From Flavobacterium paronense (GTDB taxonomy: Bacteria; Bacteroidota; Bacteroidia; Flavobacteriales; Flavobacteriaceae): a stretch of DNA of 64,000 bases. The stretch covers positions 2,232,001-2,296,000 of the forward strand of contig NZ_JAUFQN010000019.1 of the NCBI RefSeq assembly GCF_030409795.1, in the 5' to 3' direction. The notes under the pieces were generated by a model. The model had not been told where the DNA came from. It did not search any database and saw nothing but the letters and a program-made list of their open reading frames with translations. This document shows positions 1 through 8,626 of this stretch, piece after piece. Each line of letters begins with the position of its first letter. Position 1 is the first letter of the stretch. Made by a program: the position numbers and the translations under genes.

Positions 1-1
1 C

Positions 2-493
2 CTGACAATTATTCTAAATGGAGAAACTTATACTGCAACCGAAAGTCTAAAAAGCGTCTCGCCTATTACTAATATTACTCAAAACAACGAAGGAGGTTTT
101 AATGGAAGTGATATAGAAATCAAAACCTTTTACAATGATCCTGCTGTTGTGAATAATTACTATTTGTTTAAATATAAAGCTAATGTGAATGCTATTCCAA
201 GTTATGATGTTAGCGATGATGAGTTTTATCAAGGCAATGAATTTTTTGGCTATTATACCGATGAAAATATTAAAAGCGGCGATAACTTAGACATCACTAT
301 TTATGGAGTTTCCAAACGCTATTTCGATTACATGAGCAAACTTATTTTAATTTCAGGAGGTAGTAATGGTCCTTTTTCTACACCACCGGCAACAGTTCGT
401 GGAAACATCATCAATCAAACAAATCCAAACAACTATGCTTTAGGGTATTTTAATATTTCGGAAACTGATTTTAGGAATTATGTTGTACAATAA
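2..493 (+). CDS. DUF4249 family protein, C-terminal part (5' end outside window)
   Basis: The reading frame is open from the left edge and ends at the stop at 491-493, so only the last ~163 residues are present. The tail contains STPPATVRGNII followed by NPNNYALGYFNISE, a pattern typical of the C-terminus of DUF4249 proteins of Bacteroidetes. These are usually outer-membrane lipoproteins encoded just after a TonB-dependent receptor, which would lie left of the window. The function of the family is not established. The signal peptide and any lipobox cannot be checked here. The family call rests on motif recognition alone. Confidence 0.75.
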   Translation: MTIILNGETYTATESLKSVSPITNITQNNEGGFNGSDIEIKTFYNDPAVVNNYYLFKYKANVNAIPSYDVSDDEFYQGNEFFGYYTDENIKSGDNLDITIYGVSKRYFDYMSKLILISGGSNGPFSTPPATVRGNIINQTNPNNYALGYFNISETDFRNYVVQ

Positions 494-511
494 AAAGTCA
501 GAGCTACAAGG

Positions 512-567
512 TTAGAAGTACGAAGTTTTTTTAATTACTTTTACAATTCGTACTTCCAACTTCTAAT
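512..567. repeat. Inverted repeat before thiN
   Basis: GAAGTACGAA (515-524) is perfectly complementary to TTCGTACTTC (547-556). TTAGAAGT (512-519) and ACTTCTAA (560-567) extend the pairing. It lies between the DUF4249 gene stop and the thiN start and has no T-run typical of a terminator. Similar degenerate GAAGT/ACTTCGTA strings occur before the starts at 8122 and 46191. Confidence 0.5.
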
Positions 568-579
568 TTTATCCTTATA

Positions 580-1242
580 ATGTCATCACACCATATTGTT
601 CGCGACGACCAAGAACCTGCATTAATTATTGCCAATGGTGAAGCATGTAGTCAAGAACTATTAGGCCAATTATTAGAATGGTCACCATTAGTTATTGTTT
701 TAGATTCGGCTATCGAACGTGTATTAGAATTGGGAATCAAAGTCGATGTTTTATTAGGTGATTTTGACCGTGGATTTGATGCCGATTATTATAAAGAAAA
801 ACAATATCCAATAGAAATAGTGTACAAACCAAATCAAGACAAAACTGACTTGGAAAAAGCCTTTGATTACTTAATCCAAAAAGGACACAAAGCTGCCAAT
901 GTAATCTGGGCAACCGGACGACGTGCTGATCATACGATTACTAATTTAACGAATATTGTTGCCTATCGAAATCTATTGAAAATCGTTATTCTTGACGACC
1001 ATTCGAAAGTGTATTTGCTTCCAAATACTTTTGAGAAATGGTATACTGCCAACACATTTCTTTCTTTAATTCCAATTGGAAAAGTTAGCGGAATCTCTAC
1101 TCATAATCTTTTCTATTCTTTAAGTAATGAAGACTTAACTATTGGTTACCGAACCGGAAGTAGCAATCATGTTTCTGAAGATGGTATCGTTTCAATAACC
1201 CATAAAGAGGGTGATTTATTATTAATGGAATGTTGGGATTAA
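580..1242 (+). CDS. thiN: Thiamine diphosphokinase
   Basis: A 220-residue cytoplasmic enzyme that transfers pyrophosphate from ATP to thiamine to make the cofactor thiamine diphosphate. The N-terminal catalytic domain shows the family's LGDFDRG motif (residues 59-65), then KTDLEKAFDYL, then the TGRRADHTITN segment. The C-terminal half, with GYRTGSSNHVS, fits the thiamine-binding beta domain. Length is normal for bacterial single-domain enzymes. The ATG at 580 follows a hairpin-forming spacer. The rlmF start is 6 nt after its stop, so it heads a short operon with rlmF and the NUDIX gene. Confidence 0.9.
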   Translation: MSSHHIVRDDQEPALIIANGEACSQELLGQLLEWSPLVIVLDSAIERVLELGIKVDVLLGDFDRGFDADYYKEKQYPIEIVYKPNQDKTDLEKAFDYLIQKGHKAANVIWATGRRADHTITNLTNIVAYRNLLKIVILDDHSKVYLLPNTFEKWYTANTFLSLIPIGKVSGISTHNLFYSLSNEDLTIGYRTGSSNHVSEDGIVSITHKEGDLLLMECWD

Positions 1243-1248
1243 ACTGAA

Positions 1249-2208
1249 ATGAAAAAAAATCAAAATACCACAGAAAAAACAAGTTTGCATCCCAGAAATC
1301 CTCATCGGTTTCGGTATAATTTTGATACCTTAATAAAAGCTTGTCCTGAATTAAAAAACTTTGTTTCTGTTAATGAACATCAAACAGAATCTATTGATTT
1401 CAGTAATCCCGAAGCTGTAAAAATTCTTAATAAAGCCATACTGATATTGAATTACGATATTCAGAATTGGGATATTCCTGCTGGTTATCTTTGTCCGCCA
1501 ATTCCGGGAAGAGCCGATTACATTCATTACATCGCCGATTTGTTGGCAACGACCAACAACGGAATTATACCTGAAGGCGAAAAAATAGTTGGTTTAGACA
1601 TAGGCATTGGTGCCAATTGCATTTATCCAATAATTGGAAACTCGGTTTATGGCTGGAGTTTTGTTGGGACAGATATCGATGAAAAAGCACTTCAGAATTG
1701 CAAAAAAATCATAACTAATAATCCAAAATTGATTGACGCAATTAGTTTGCAGTCACAAATAGAACCTAGATTTATCTTCAAAAATATTATTCTACCCGAA
1801 GATAAATTTGCTTTTACCATTTGTAATCCACCGTTTCATGCTTCTGCAGAAGAAGCTGCGAAAAGTGCGTTACGCAAAGTAAACACTTTAGAAAATAAAA
1901 AATCAGAAAAGCCAATTTTAAACTTTGGCGGTCAAAGCGCCGAGTTATGGTGTAAAGGTGGCGAATTAGGTTTCATTACCCAAATGATATACGAAAGTGT
2001 AAAATATCCTATGCAATGTTTGTGGTTTACGACATTGGTATCCAAAAAAGAGAATCTGAAAAATATTTACAATCTACTGAACAAAGTCGGTGCGGCAGAA
2101 ATCAAAACTATAGATATGGCTCAAGGTCAAAAGATAAGCCGTATTGTCGCGTGGACTTTCCAATCTCCAAAACAACAACAAGATTTTATTAATTCCCTAA
2201 ACTCATGA
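1249..2208 (+). CDS. rlmF: 23S rRNA (adenine(1618)-N(6))-methyltransferase RlmF
   Basis: A 319-residue S-adenosylmethionine-dependent enzyme that methylates N6 of A1618 in 23S rRNA. The start shows the family-specific [18 protein letters not shown] segment (from residue 13). The SAM-binding region is [14 protein letters not shown], and the catalytic N6-adenine motif is NPPFHAS. Length matches RlmF of other bacteria. The gene follows thiN by 6 nt, and its TGA stop overlaps the ATG of the next gene (ATGA), indicating translational coupling with the NUDIX hydrolase. Confidence 0.92.
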   Translation: MKKNQNTTEKTSLHPRNPHRFRYNFDTLIKACPELKNFVSVNEHQTESIDFSNPEAVKILNKAILILNYDIQNWDIPAGYLCPPIPGRADYIHYIADLLATTNNGIIPEGEKIVGLDIGIGANCIYPIIGNSVYGWSFVGTDIDEKALQNCKKIITNNPKLIDAISLQSQIEPRFIFKNIILPEDKFAFTICNPPFHASAEEAAKSALRKVNTLENKKSEKPILNFGGQSAELWCKGGELGFITQMIYESVKYPMQCLWFTTLVSKKENLKNIYNLLNKVGAAEIKTIDMAQGQKISRIVAWTFQSPKQQQDFINSLNS

Positions 2209-2786
2209 GCAACCCAAAAATAGAAATTCTAACTACCGAACTGCTTTCGAATAATTGGTATACCTTAAGAAAAATAACCTATAACTATCAAAAAAAAGAT
2301 GGCAATTGGGAAACCCAATCTCGAGAAGCTTATGATAGAGGAAATGGAGCTACTATTTTACTTTATAATAAGAATTCTAAAACCGTAATCCTAACGCGTC
2401 AATTCCGTATGCCGACTTATTTAAACGGGAATGAAACTGGAATGTTAATTGAAGCCTGCGCCGGATTATTGGACAAAGACAATGCTGAAGAATGTATTCG
2501 AAGAGAAACAGAAGAAGAAACAGGTTATAAAATTTCAGCAGTTCAAAAACTTTTTGAAGTATATATGTCTCCAGGTTCAGTAACTGAAATTGTACATTTT
2601 TTCGCCGCTGAATATACCAAAGACATGAAAGTCAATGATGGTGGTGGTGTTGCAGATGAACAAGAAAACATCGAAGTTTTAGAATTTGATTTTGATATTG
2701 CTTATAACATGATTGCATCCGGAGAAATCAAAGATGCTAAGACAATAATGCTGTTGCAATATGCTAAAATTCATAGTTTGATTTAG
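2205..2786 (+). CDS. nudK: NUDIX hydrolase, NudK-like (GDP-mannose pyrophosphatase family)
   Basis: A 193-residue NUDIX enzyme. The NUDIX box is visible as [20 protein letters not shown] followed by GY, with the REx2EExG core that coordinates the divalent metal. The upstream AGLLEAC-like region and the [13 protein letters not shown] segment resemble the GDP-mannose/ADP-ribose pyrophosphatase branch, so hydrolysis of a nucleotide sugar is likely. The exact substrate cannot be told from sequence alone. Its ATG overlaps the rlmF stop by 4 nt. uvrB begins 34 nt after its stop. Confidence 0.8.
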   Translation: MSNPKIEILTTELLSNNWYTLRKITYNYQKKDGNWETQSREAYDRGNGATILLYNKNSKTVILTRQFRMPTYLNGNETGMLIEACAGLLDKDNAEECIRRETEEETGYKISAVQKLFEVYMSPGSVTEIVHFFAAEYTKDMKVNDGGGVADEQENIEVLEFDFDIAYNMIASGEIKDAKTIMLLQYAKIHSLI

Positions 2787-2820
2787 AATCTTCCTATCTT
2801 TACAATTCTGAATATTTGCT

Positions 2821-4809
2821 ATGAAATTCCAAGTCGTATCCGATTATAAACCTACCGGCGATCAACCGCAAGCAATTGAGAAACTTACTGCTGGAATTCT
2901 CAACGGTGATAAATACCAAACGCTACTTGGTGTAACTGGTTCTGGCAAAACATTTACCGTTGCCAATGTGGTACAACAAGTCGATAAACCAACTTTGGTT
3001 TTAGCACACAATAAAACCTTGGCAGCGCAATTGTATTCTGAATTTAAGCAGTTTTTTCCAAATAATTCGGTGCAATATTTTGTATCCTATTACGATTATT
3101 ATCAGCCCGAAGCTTTTATACCAGTTACAGGTACTTACATTGAAAAAGATCTTTCTATTAACGAAGAATTAGAAAAACTACGTTTGAGCACCACTTCTGC
3201 CCTGCTTTCAGGACGTCGTGATATCATTGTGGTTTCTTCGGTTTCGTGTTTGTATGGAATTGGAAATCCGGTGGAATTTCAGAAAAATGTAGTTTCAATT
3301 GCAAAAAATGAAATGATTTCTCGAACCAAATTATTACACCGTTTGGTTCAGAGTTTATATTCTAGAACAGAAGCTGAGTTTTTACCAGGAACTTTCCGAA
3401 TCAAAGGCGATACCGTTGATATTTTTCCGAGTTATGCCGATGAACCATATCGGGTGCATTTTTTTGGTGATGAAATTGAAGAAATAGAAGCTTTTGATGC
3501 AAAAAGTACCAAAGTAATAGAACGTTATGAAAAGTTAAATATATATCCAGCGAATATGTTTGTCACTTCGCCAGATGTGTTGCAAGCAGCGATTTGGGAT
3601 ATCCAGCAAGACTTAGTAAAACAAGTCGATTATTTCAAAGAAATTGGCAAACATCTTGAAGCAAAACGCTTGGAAGAACGCACCAATTTTGATTTAGAAA
3701 TGATACGCGAATTAGGCTATTGCTCCGGAATTGAAAATTATTCACGCTATTTAGACCGACGTCTTCCCGGCACCAGACCTTTCTGTTTACTTGATTATTT
3801 TCCAGATGATTATTTAATGGTTGTAGATGAAAGTCACGTTACGATTTCACAGGTTCATGCCATGTATGGTGGCGATAGAAGTCGGAAAGAGAATTTAGTT
3901 GAATATGGTTTTAGATTACCAGCTGCAATGGACAATCGGCCTTTAAAATTTGAGGAATTTGAAAGCATGCAAAACCAAGTTATTTATGTATCGGCAACAC
4001 CTGCCGATTATGAATTGCAAAAATCAGAAGGGATTTATGTAGAGCAAGTTATCCGTCCAACCGGATTATTGGATCCAATTATAGAAGTGCGTCCGAGTTT
4101 GAATCAGATAGATGATTTGATTGAAGAAATTCAGCTAAGATGTGAAGCCGATGAAAGAGTTTTAGTGACAACTTTAACCAAAAGAATGGCGGAAGAATTA
4201 ACCAAATATTTGACAAAAGTTTCCATTCGTTGTCGTTACATTCATTCCGATGTGGATACTTTGGAACGTGTTGAAATCATGCAGGATTTGCGAAAAGGTT
4301 TGTTTGATGTTTTGATTGGTGTAAACTTATTGCGGGAAGGATTAGATTTACCGGAAGTCTCTTTAGTCGCAATTTTAGATGCCGATAAAGAAGGTTTCTT
4401 ACGAAGTCATCGTTCATTAACTCAAACCGTTGGTCGTGCTGCGCGAAACGTAAACGGAAAAGCAATTATGTATGCTGACAAAATCACTAACAGTATGCAA
4501 AAAACTATAGACGACACCAATTACCGTCGCGAAAAACAAATAGCTTACAATACGTTACACGGATTGGAACCAATGGCGCTGAACAAAAGTCTGGGTAGTG
4601 CTTTGGGCAGTAACTCAGTTTCTACTCAATATTTTGAAGATAAAATCGCGAAAGCTGCCGAACCGGAAAGTTTATATTTATCCAAACCAGAAATAGAAAA
4701 GAAAATCCGAGACGCCAGAAAAGCCATGGAAAAAGCGGCTAAAGATCTCGACTTTATGCAGGCGGCGAAGTTTAGAGATGAGATTAAGAGTTTACAAGAT
4801 AGGATTTAA
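2821..4809 (+). CDS. uvrB: Excinuclease ABC subunit B
   Basis: A 662-residue damage-verification helicase of nucleotide excision repair, which works with UvrA and UvrC in the cytoplasm. Walker A is GVTGSGKT (residues 37-44). The DNA-damage beta-hairpin region YYDYYQPEAFIP follows. The DESH box VVDESHVT, the helicase motif QTVGRAARN and a C-terminal UVR domain ending AAKFRDEI, which binds UvrC, are all in the usual order. Length is family-typical. A GNAT gene begins 9 nt after the stop, so the two are probably co-transcribed. Confidence 0.98.
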   Translation: MKFQVVSDYKPTGDQPQAIEKLTAGILNGDKYQTLLGVTGSGKTFTVANVVQQVDKPTLVLAHNKTLAAQLYSEFKQFFPNNSVQYFVSYYDYYQPEAFIPVTGTYIEKDLSINEELEKLRLSTTSALLSGRRDIIVVSSVSCLYGIGNPVEFQKNVVSIAKNEMISRTKLLHRLVQSLYSRTEAEFLPGTFRIKGDTVDIFPSYADEPYRVHFFGDEIEEIEAFDAKSTKVIERYEKLNIYPANMFVTSPDVLQAAIWDIQQDLVKQVDYFKEIGKHLEAKRLEERTNFDLEMIRELGYCSGIENYSRYLDRRLPGTRPFCLLDYFPDDYLMVVDESHVTISQVHAMYGGDRSRKENLVEYGFRLPAAMDNRPLKFEEFESMQNQVIYVSATPADYELQKSEGIYVEQVIRPTGLLDPIIEVRPSLNQIDDLIEEIQLRCEADERVLVTTLTKRMAEELTKYLTKVSIRCRYIHSDVDTLERVEIMQDLRKGLFDVLIGVNLLREGLDLPEVSLVAILDADKEGFLRSHRSLTQTVGRAARNVNGKAIMYADKITNSMQKTIDDTNYRREKQIAYNTLHGLEPMALNKSLGSALGSNSVSTQYFEDKIAKAAEPESLYLSKPEIEKKIRDARKAMEKAAKDLDFMQAAKFRDEIKSLQDRI

Positions 4810-4818
4810 TAGTTTAGA

Positions 4819-5331
4819 ATGAATTACGATTTCAGAAAAGCAACTACATCAGACATCCCTAAAATATGGAAAATCATTCAGCAAGCCATTGCACGCAGAA
4901 AGAATGATGGAAGTCAGCAATGGCAGGATGGTTACCCAAACGAAGATGTAATCCGGACAGATATCACAAAAGGCATTGGTTATGTCTTAACTGATAATGA
5001 AACTATTACGAGTTACGCTGCCATACTTTTTAACGATGAACCTGCTTATGAACAGCTGAAAGGAACTTGGCTGACCAACGGAGATTTTGCCGTAGTACAT
5101 AGAGTTGCCATTTCAGACAATTATACAGGAAAAGGTTTGGCTCAGAAAATTTTCCTTTTTACAGAAGATTTAGTAATTAAAAAAAATATCTTTAGCATCA
5201 AAGTTGACACTAATTTTGACAACATTCCGATGCTGAAAATTTTAGAAAAGTTAGGCTATACCTATTGTGGAGAAGTGAATTTTAGAGGAAGTGACAGAAA
5301 AGCTTTTGAGAAAAAATTGCCCGTTTTCTAA
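4819..5331 (+). CDS. GNAT family N-acetyltransferase
   Basis: A 170-residue single-domain acetyltransferase fold: an N-terminal helical segment FRKATTSDIPKIWKIIQQAI, a central strand ending in VHRVAIS, then an acetyl-CoA pyrophosphate-binding loop NYTGKGLA (a variant of the Q/RxxGxG/A motif). The C-terminal segment NIPMLKILEKLGYTYCGEV is typical of the family. The acceptor (amino acid, peptide, small amine or other) cannot be inferred. It sits 9 nt after uvrB. Immediately after its stop lies a short duplicate of the 3' end of the TerB-like gene at 6261. Confidence 0.85.
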   Translation: MNYDFRKATTSDIPKIWKIIQQAIARRKNDGSQQWQDGYPNEDVIRTDITKGIGYVLTDNETITSYAAILFNDEPAYEQLKGTWLTNGDFAVVHRVAISDNYTGKGLAQKIFLFTEDLVIKKNIFSIKVDTNFDNIPMLKILEKLGYTYCGEVNFRGSDRKAFEKKLPVF

Positions 5332-5334
5332 TTC

Positions 5335-5353
5335 AACTGTTCCTGAAAAACTT
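5335..5353. repeat. Duplicate of the 3' end of the TerB-like gene (left copy)
   Basis: AACTGTTCCTGAAAAACTT here matches AACTGCTCCTGAAAAACTT at 6268-6286 at 18 of 19 positions. Read on the minus strand the left copy encodes KVFQEQLN followed by TAG, the same C-terminal residues and stop position as the TerB-like protein, but with no gene attached. Together the copies flank the T9SS cargo gene at 5429-6259. Confidence 0.75.
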
Positions 5354-5428
5354 TTAATCCATATTTCAGGTAGGCTTTTTTTAGTTACAAATGTTAAATA
5401 GTCAAAACTATTTAATTCTTAGGACTTC

Positions 5429-6259
5429 ATGAAAAAAATTACTATTCTCCTACTACTATTTATATCAAGTATCAAATCCTATTCGCAAAGTATTTTTGAA
5501 GAAAATTTCGAAACAACAACAGATTTATTAGCTTCTGGATGGGTAATTTATAATGATGACCATACTTTAAACAATGGATACGATTCAATTTTTACAAATG
5601 CATGGGAAATTGTTGAATGGGCTGAAGAAACCCCAAATAAAGCTGCATCAACATCCTCCGCATTTATTGAAGCCGGGCCAGCAGATAGATGGTTAGTAAG
5701 TCCGGCAATAGCAATTCCAAGTAATGCTACCAATACTTTGCTAACATTTAAAGCACGTTGTTTTGATATTTTTCCGCGTCAAGATGGTTTTAAACTAAAA
5801 ATCGCTACAACAAACAATTTAAAAAACAGTTTTACCACCAACCTATTAAGTGTTCCAAATACTCCAAATACTTTATTAATAAATACAGCAAAAACCTCTG
5901 TTAATTTATCTACTTATGCTGGACAAACAATTTATTTGGCTTGGGTAGATGATTTTGAAAATGGAAATATTTTAGCTATTGATGATATAGATATATCTGC
6001 AAATTCACTATCAGTAATAGGTATAAATGCAAATAAGTTCTCAATTTATCCTAATCCAAGTAATGGGACTTTTAAAATTGATACTATAAATCAAATAAGC
6101 AAAATTGAAATTTTTGATGTTTTGGGAAAATTGGTCTACACCGGAGACTATTCAACAAATGTAATTAATGCCACTACCTCTATTTCAAAAGGAATTTATA
6201 TTTTGAAAGCTACATTTGAAAATAATACTTCCGATAATCAAAAAATTATAATTGAATAA
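5429..6259 (+). CDS. Secreted protein with choice-of-anchor J domain and T9SS type A sorting domain
   Basis: A 276-residue secreted protein. Residues 1-19 are a Sec signal peptide ending KSYSQ. From FEENFETT through DRWLVSPAI to ILAIDDIDIS the sequence follows the choice-of-anchor J (jelly-roll/MAM-like) pattern, a domain often found in adhesins and gingipain-type proteins. The C-terminal ~75 residues, starting IYPNPSNGTFKI and containing FDVLGKLVY and KGIYILKA, form a T9SS type A sorting domain, so export through the type IX system is expected. There is no catalytic signature. The gene is flanked by a duplicated end of its neighbour, suggesting insertion at this site. Confidence 0.85.
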   Translation: MKKITILLLLFISSIKSYSQSIFEENFETTTDLLASGWVIYNDDHTLNNGYDSIFTNAWEIVEWAEETPNKAASTSSAFIEAGPADRWLVSPAIAIPSNATNTLLTFKARCFDIFPRQDGFKLKIATTNNLKNSFTTNLLSVPNTPNTLLINTAKTSVNLSTYAGQTIYLAWVDDFENGNILAIDDIDISANSLSVIGINANKFSIYPNPSNGTFKIDTINQISKIEIFDVLGKLVYTGDYSTNVINATTSISKGIYILKATFENNTSDNQKIIIE

Positions 6260-6260
6260 A

Positions 6261-6662
6261 TCAGTTTAACTGCTCCTGAAAAACTTCAAGCAAAAACTCT
6301 GGGGAAATCATTTTGTTTGGCGAACATTTCATAGCTTTCAAAACACGCTTAATAGCATGTGGATTTAAACCCATATTGATACCGATTTCGTGAATTTTAA
6401 TTTGTTCGCGTTCGTGTAAAATACCGTCACAATGCATCAGTAAAGCCAAGCGATAAAATTGTTGGATGCGTTCGAATTCTGACTTTATAACAACCGGATA
6501 TTCTTCCTGATGAAACAAGTTCTTAAAATCTCCTTTATCTACCTGAAGTTGTTCTGCAATCATAGTCAAGAAAAGATATTCTCTTTCATGCAATCTTCCG
6601 TCAATGACAGAAAACGCAATCATTTCAGATAAAAGTGCCAATCTTTCGTTGTAATCGTTCAT
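6261..6662 (-). CDS. TerB-like domain protein
   Basis: A 133-residue all-helical protein, convergent with the T9SS gene (1 nt between stops). It contains two internal copies of an acidic D-G-x-L-H-E-R-E motif (DGRLHERE and DGILHERE), the signature of TerB/DjlA-type domains thought to bind metal. No signal peptide or membrane segment is visible, so it is probably cytoplasmic. The family is linked to tellurite and stress responses, but a solitary TerB domain like this has no assigned role. A partial copy of its 3' end lies at 5335-5353. AT-rich spacer 6663-6777 separates it from the divergent gene. Confidence 0.75.
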   Translation of the reverse strand: MNDYNERLALLSEMIAFSVIDGRLHEREYLFLTMIAEQLQVDKGDFKNLFHQEEYPVVIKSEFERIQQFYRLALLMHCDGILHEREQIKIHEIGINMGLNPHAIKRVLKAMKCSPNKMISPEFLLEVFQEQLN

Positions 6663-6777
6663 GCCTTTTTATAAATTTTTAGCTAAAATATAATTTTTAT
6701 ATATATAAAATCATTTATTTTTTATAATTGATACTATCCAATTTTTATATAATTTTATCGCTATAATTTTATTTATC

Positions 6778-7257
6778 ATGAAAACTTTAAAAACATTACT
6801 TTTTACTTTGCTTATCTTGTCTTCTGGTGTATTTGCACAAAACTATAATCAACACAGCTATGGCGTTAATCAAGATTTAGGTAGAAGTTCTGAACCATCA
6901 AAACCTTCTCAACAAGAAATCGATGAAAATAGATCAAAACAACTTGATAAATTTATGGAACAGTTAAAAAAGGAGTTGTCACTCGACGAACTTCAAACTA
7001 TTGCTATTAAAAATGAGGTTACTAGTAATAGAAAAAATGTTGAAATTCTGATGAAAAAGGAAAGTTCTGATGAAGAAAAATCAAAAGAAATAAAAGCAAT
7101 GATGGATCGTACTGAAGTTATTATAAACTCTTATTTGAATAAAGATCAAAAAGAAAAATATAAAATCTTAGCCGAGAAAATGAAGTCTGGCAAAAAAAGT
7201 AAAAAAGGTAAAAAAGAAGAGGTAAAAGAAGACCAATCAATTGAAGAGAAACCATAA
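6778..7257 (+). CDS. Small secreted helical protein, Spy/CpxP-like
   Basis: A 159-residue protein with a clear signal peptide (residues 1-20, ending GVFAQ). The mature part is highly charged and helical. Two segments, LSLDELQTIAIKNEV and LNKDQKEKYKILAEKM, resemble the paired LTxxQ-type helices of Spy/CpxP periplasmic proteins. The tail is Lys/Glu rich (KSGKKSKKGKKEEVKE). A periplasmic chaperone or envelope-stress role is a guess from this resemblance. The esterase gene follows by 12 nt, so they are likely co-transcribed. Confidence 0.65.
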   Translation: MKTLKTLLFTLLILSSGVFAQNYNQHSYGVNQDLGRSSEPSKPSQQEIDENRSKQLDKFMEQLKKELSLDELQTIAIKNEVTSNRKNVEILMKKESSDEEKSKEIKAMMDRTEVIINSYLNKDQKEKYKILAEKMKSGKKSKKGKKEEVKEDQSIEEKP

Positions 7258-7269
7258 ATCATTGTCATT

Positions 7270-8070
7270 TTGAAACACTTTTTTTGGTTACTCCTTTTAA
7301 CTGTTTTTACTAGAACTATTGCTCAACAAAGCACGGCAAGTCCTCGGGTTTCTACCTTCACAATTGATGCTCCACAACTCAAAACCTCTAAAAATATTTG
7401 GGTCTATTTGCCAAAAAACTACAGCATTTCCACCAAAAAATATCCTGTAATTTACATGCATGACGCTCAAAATTTGTTTGATGCAAGTACTGCTCCTTAT
7501 GGCGAATGGAATATTGATGAAACATTAGACAGTATTAATGCTCAGGTTATTGTCGTCGGGATTGAACATGGCGGAGACAAACGTATTGATGAACTAACAC
7601 CCTATAAAAATCCAAAATATGGTGGTGGTAAAGCGGATGATTATTTAAATTTTATTGTAAAAACACTGAAACCAAAAGTTGATGCTACTTATCGGACCAA
7701 AACCAATGCAAGAAACACAGCCATTTTTGGCAGTTCACTTGGCGGATTAGTTTCGTTTTATGCTGCAATAAAATATCCTGAGGTATTCGGGAAAGTGGGT
7801 TGCTTCTCACCGTCATTTTGGTATGGCAGAAATGAAATGAACGATTTGTTGGCACAAACCAAAGAGTTTCATGCTAAAGTTTATTTCCTATGTGGAGATA
7901 ACGAAGGCGATGGCGATGTTATAAGTGATCTGAAAAACATAGAACATTGGGTAAATACCAAGCGTTGCGAATGCAAAAAATTAAACAAAGAAGTGATTGT
8001 CAAAGGAGGACAGCACAACGAAAAATTGTGGCGCGAAAGTTTTAAAAAGGCGTACCTTTGGTTGTTCTAA
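7270..8070 (+). CDS. Secreted esterase, alpha/beta hydrolase (esterase D-like)
   Basis: A 266-residue hydrolase with a signal peptide ending TRTIAQ. The fold shows WVYLPKNY and VIYMHDAQNLFD near the start, the nucleophile elbow FGSSLGG with Ser at its centre, and a C-terminal GGQHNEKLWRESF carrying the probable catalytic His. This is the pattern of the esterase D / enterochelin esterase group. The substrate is unknown. No ATG gives the signal peptide in frame; TTG at 7270 is the best start. It follows the Spy-like gene by 12 nt. Confidence 0.8.
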   Translation: MKHFFWLLLLTVFTRTIAQQSTASPRVSTFTIDAPQLKTSKNIWVYLPKNYSISTKKYPVIYMHDAQNLFDASTAPYGEWNIDETLDSINAQVIVVGIEHGGDKRIDELTPYKNPKYGGGKADDYLNFIVKTLKPKVDATYRTKTNARNTAIFGSSLGGLVSFYAAIKYPEVFGKVGCFSPSFWYGRNEMNDLLAQTKEFHAKVYFLCGDNEGDGDVISDLKNIEHWVNTKRCECKKLNKEVIVKGGQHNEKLWRESFKKAYLWLF

Positions 8071-8121
8071 GTACGATATACGAAGTTTAAAGTACAAAGT
8101 GAAAAATCTAAAAATAAAAAA

Positions 8122-8562
8122 ATGAATAACAACGATATATTTAAAAAACTGCGTGTAGCCTTGCAACTGCGTGATGACCAAATTGTAGAAATTTTAGAAT
8201 TGGTAGATTTCAGAATGTCAAAAGGCGAAATAGGAAATATTTTCCGAAACCAAGATCATGCAGATTTTATGGAATGCGGGGATCAAGTATTACGTAATTT
8301 TTTAAACGGATTGGTTATTCATCTTCGGGGCACCAAAGAGAATCCGAAAAATGCTATGGATGTTATTAGACAGAATCAGGAAGTTGTAAAGAAAAACATT
8401 TCTGAAAAAGCTAAAACTGAATTCAAACCAAACACCGAGTTCAAACCTAAACCAAAAACAGATTTTAAAAAAAAACCTTTCAATCCAAAAGACAAAAAAC
8501 CAGCAACAAAAATTCAAGTGGTTGAAAAAGTGCAGTATAAAAACGGAAAAAACAAGAAATAG
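8122..8562 (+). CDS. DUF1456 family protein
   Basis: A 146-residue cytoplasmic protein with two tandem helical DUF1456 repeats (FKKLRVALQLRDDQIVEILE and a second one around DFMECGDQVLRNFLNGLV). This family is known from YehS of E. coli and has no assigned biochemical role. After residue ~95 the protein changes to a Lys/Pro-rich low-complexity tail (EFKPN, EFKPK, DFKKKPF) that could contact nucleic acid. That is inference only. The start is preceded by an AT-rich spacer with degenerate GAAGT strings. Confidence 0.85.
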   Translation: MNNNDIFKKLRVALQLRDDQIVEILELVDFRMSKGEIGNIFRNQDHADFMECGDQVLRNFLNGLVIHLRGTKENPKNAMDVIRQNQEVVKKNISEKAKTEFKPNTEFKPKPKTDFKKKPFNPKDKKPATKIQVVEKVQYKNGKNKK

Positions 8563-8626
8563 TTTTTTTCATTAGGGTAAAGTATATATTTACTTGTTCT
8601 TAAACCATTAACCAAACCAAAACCAA

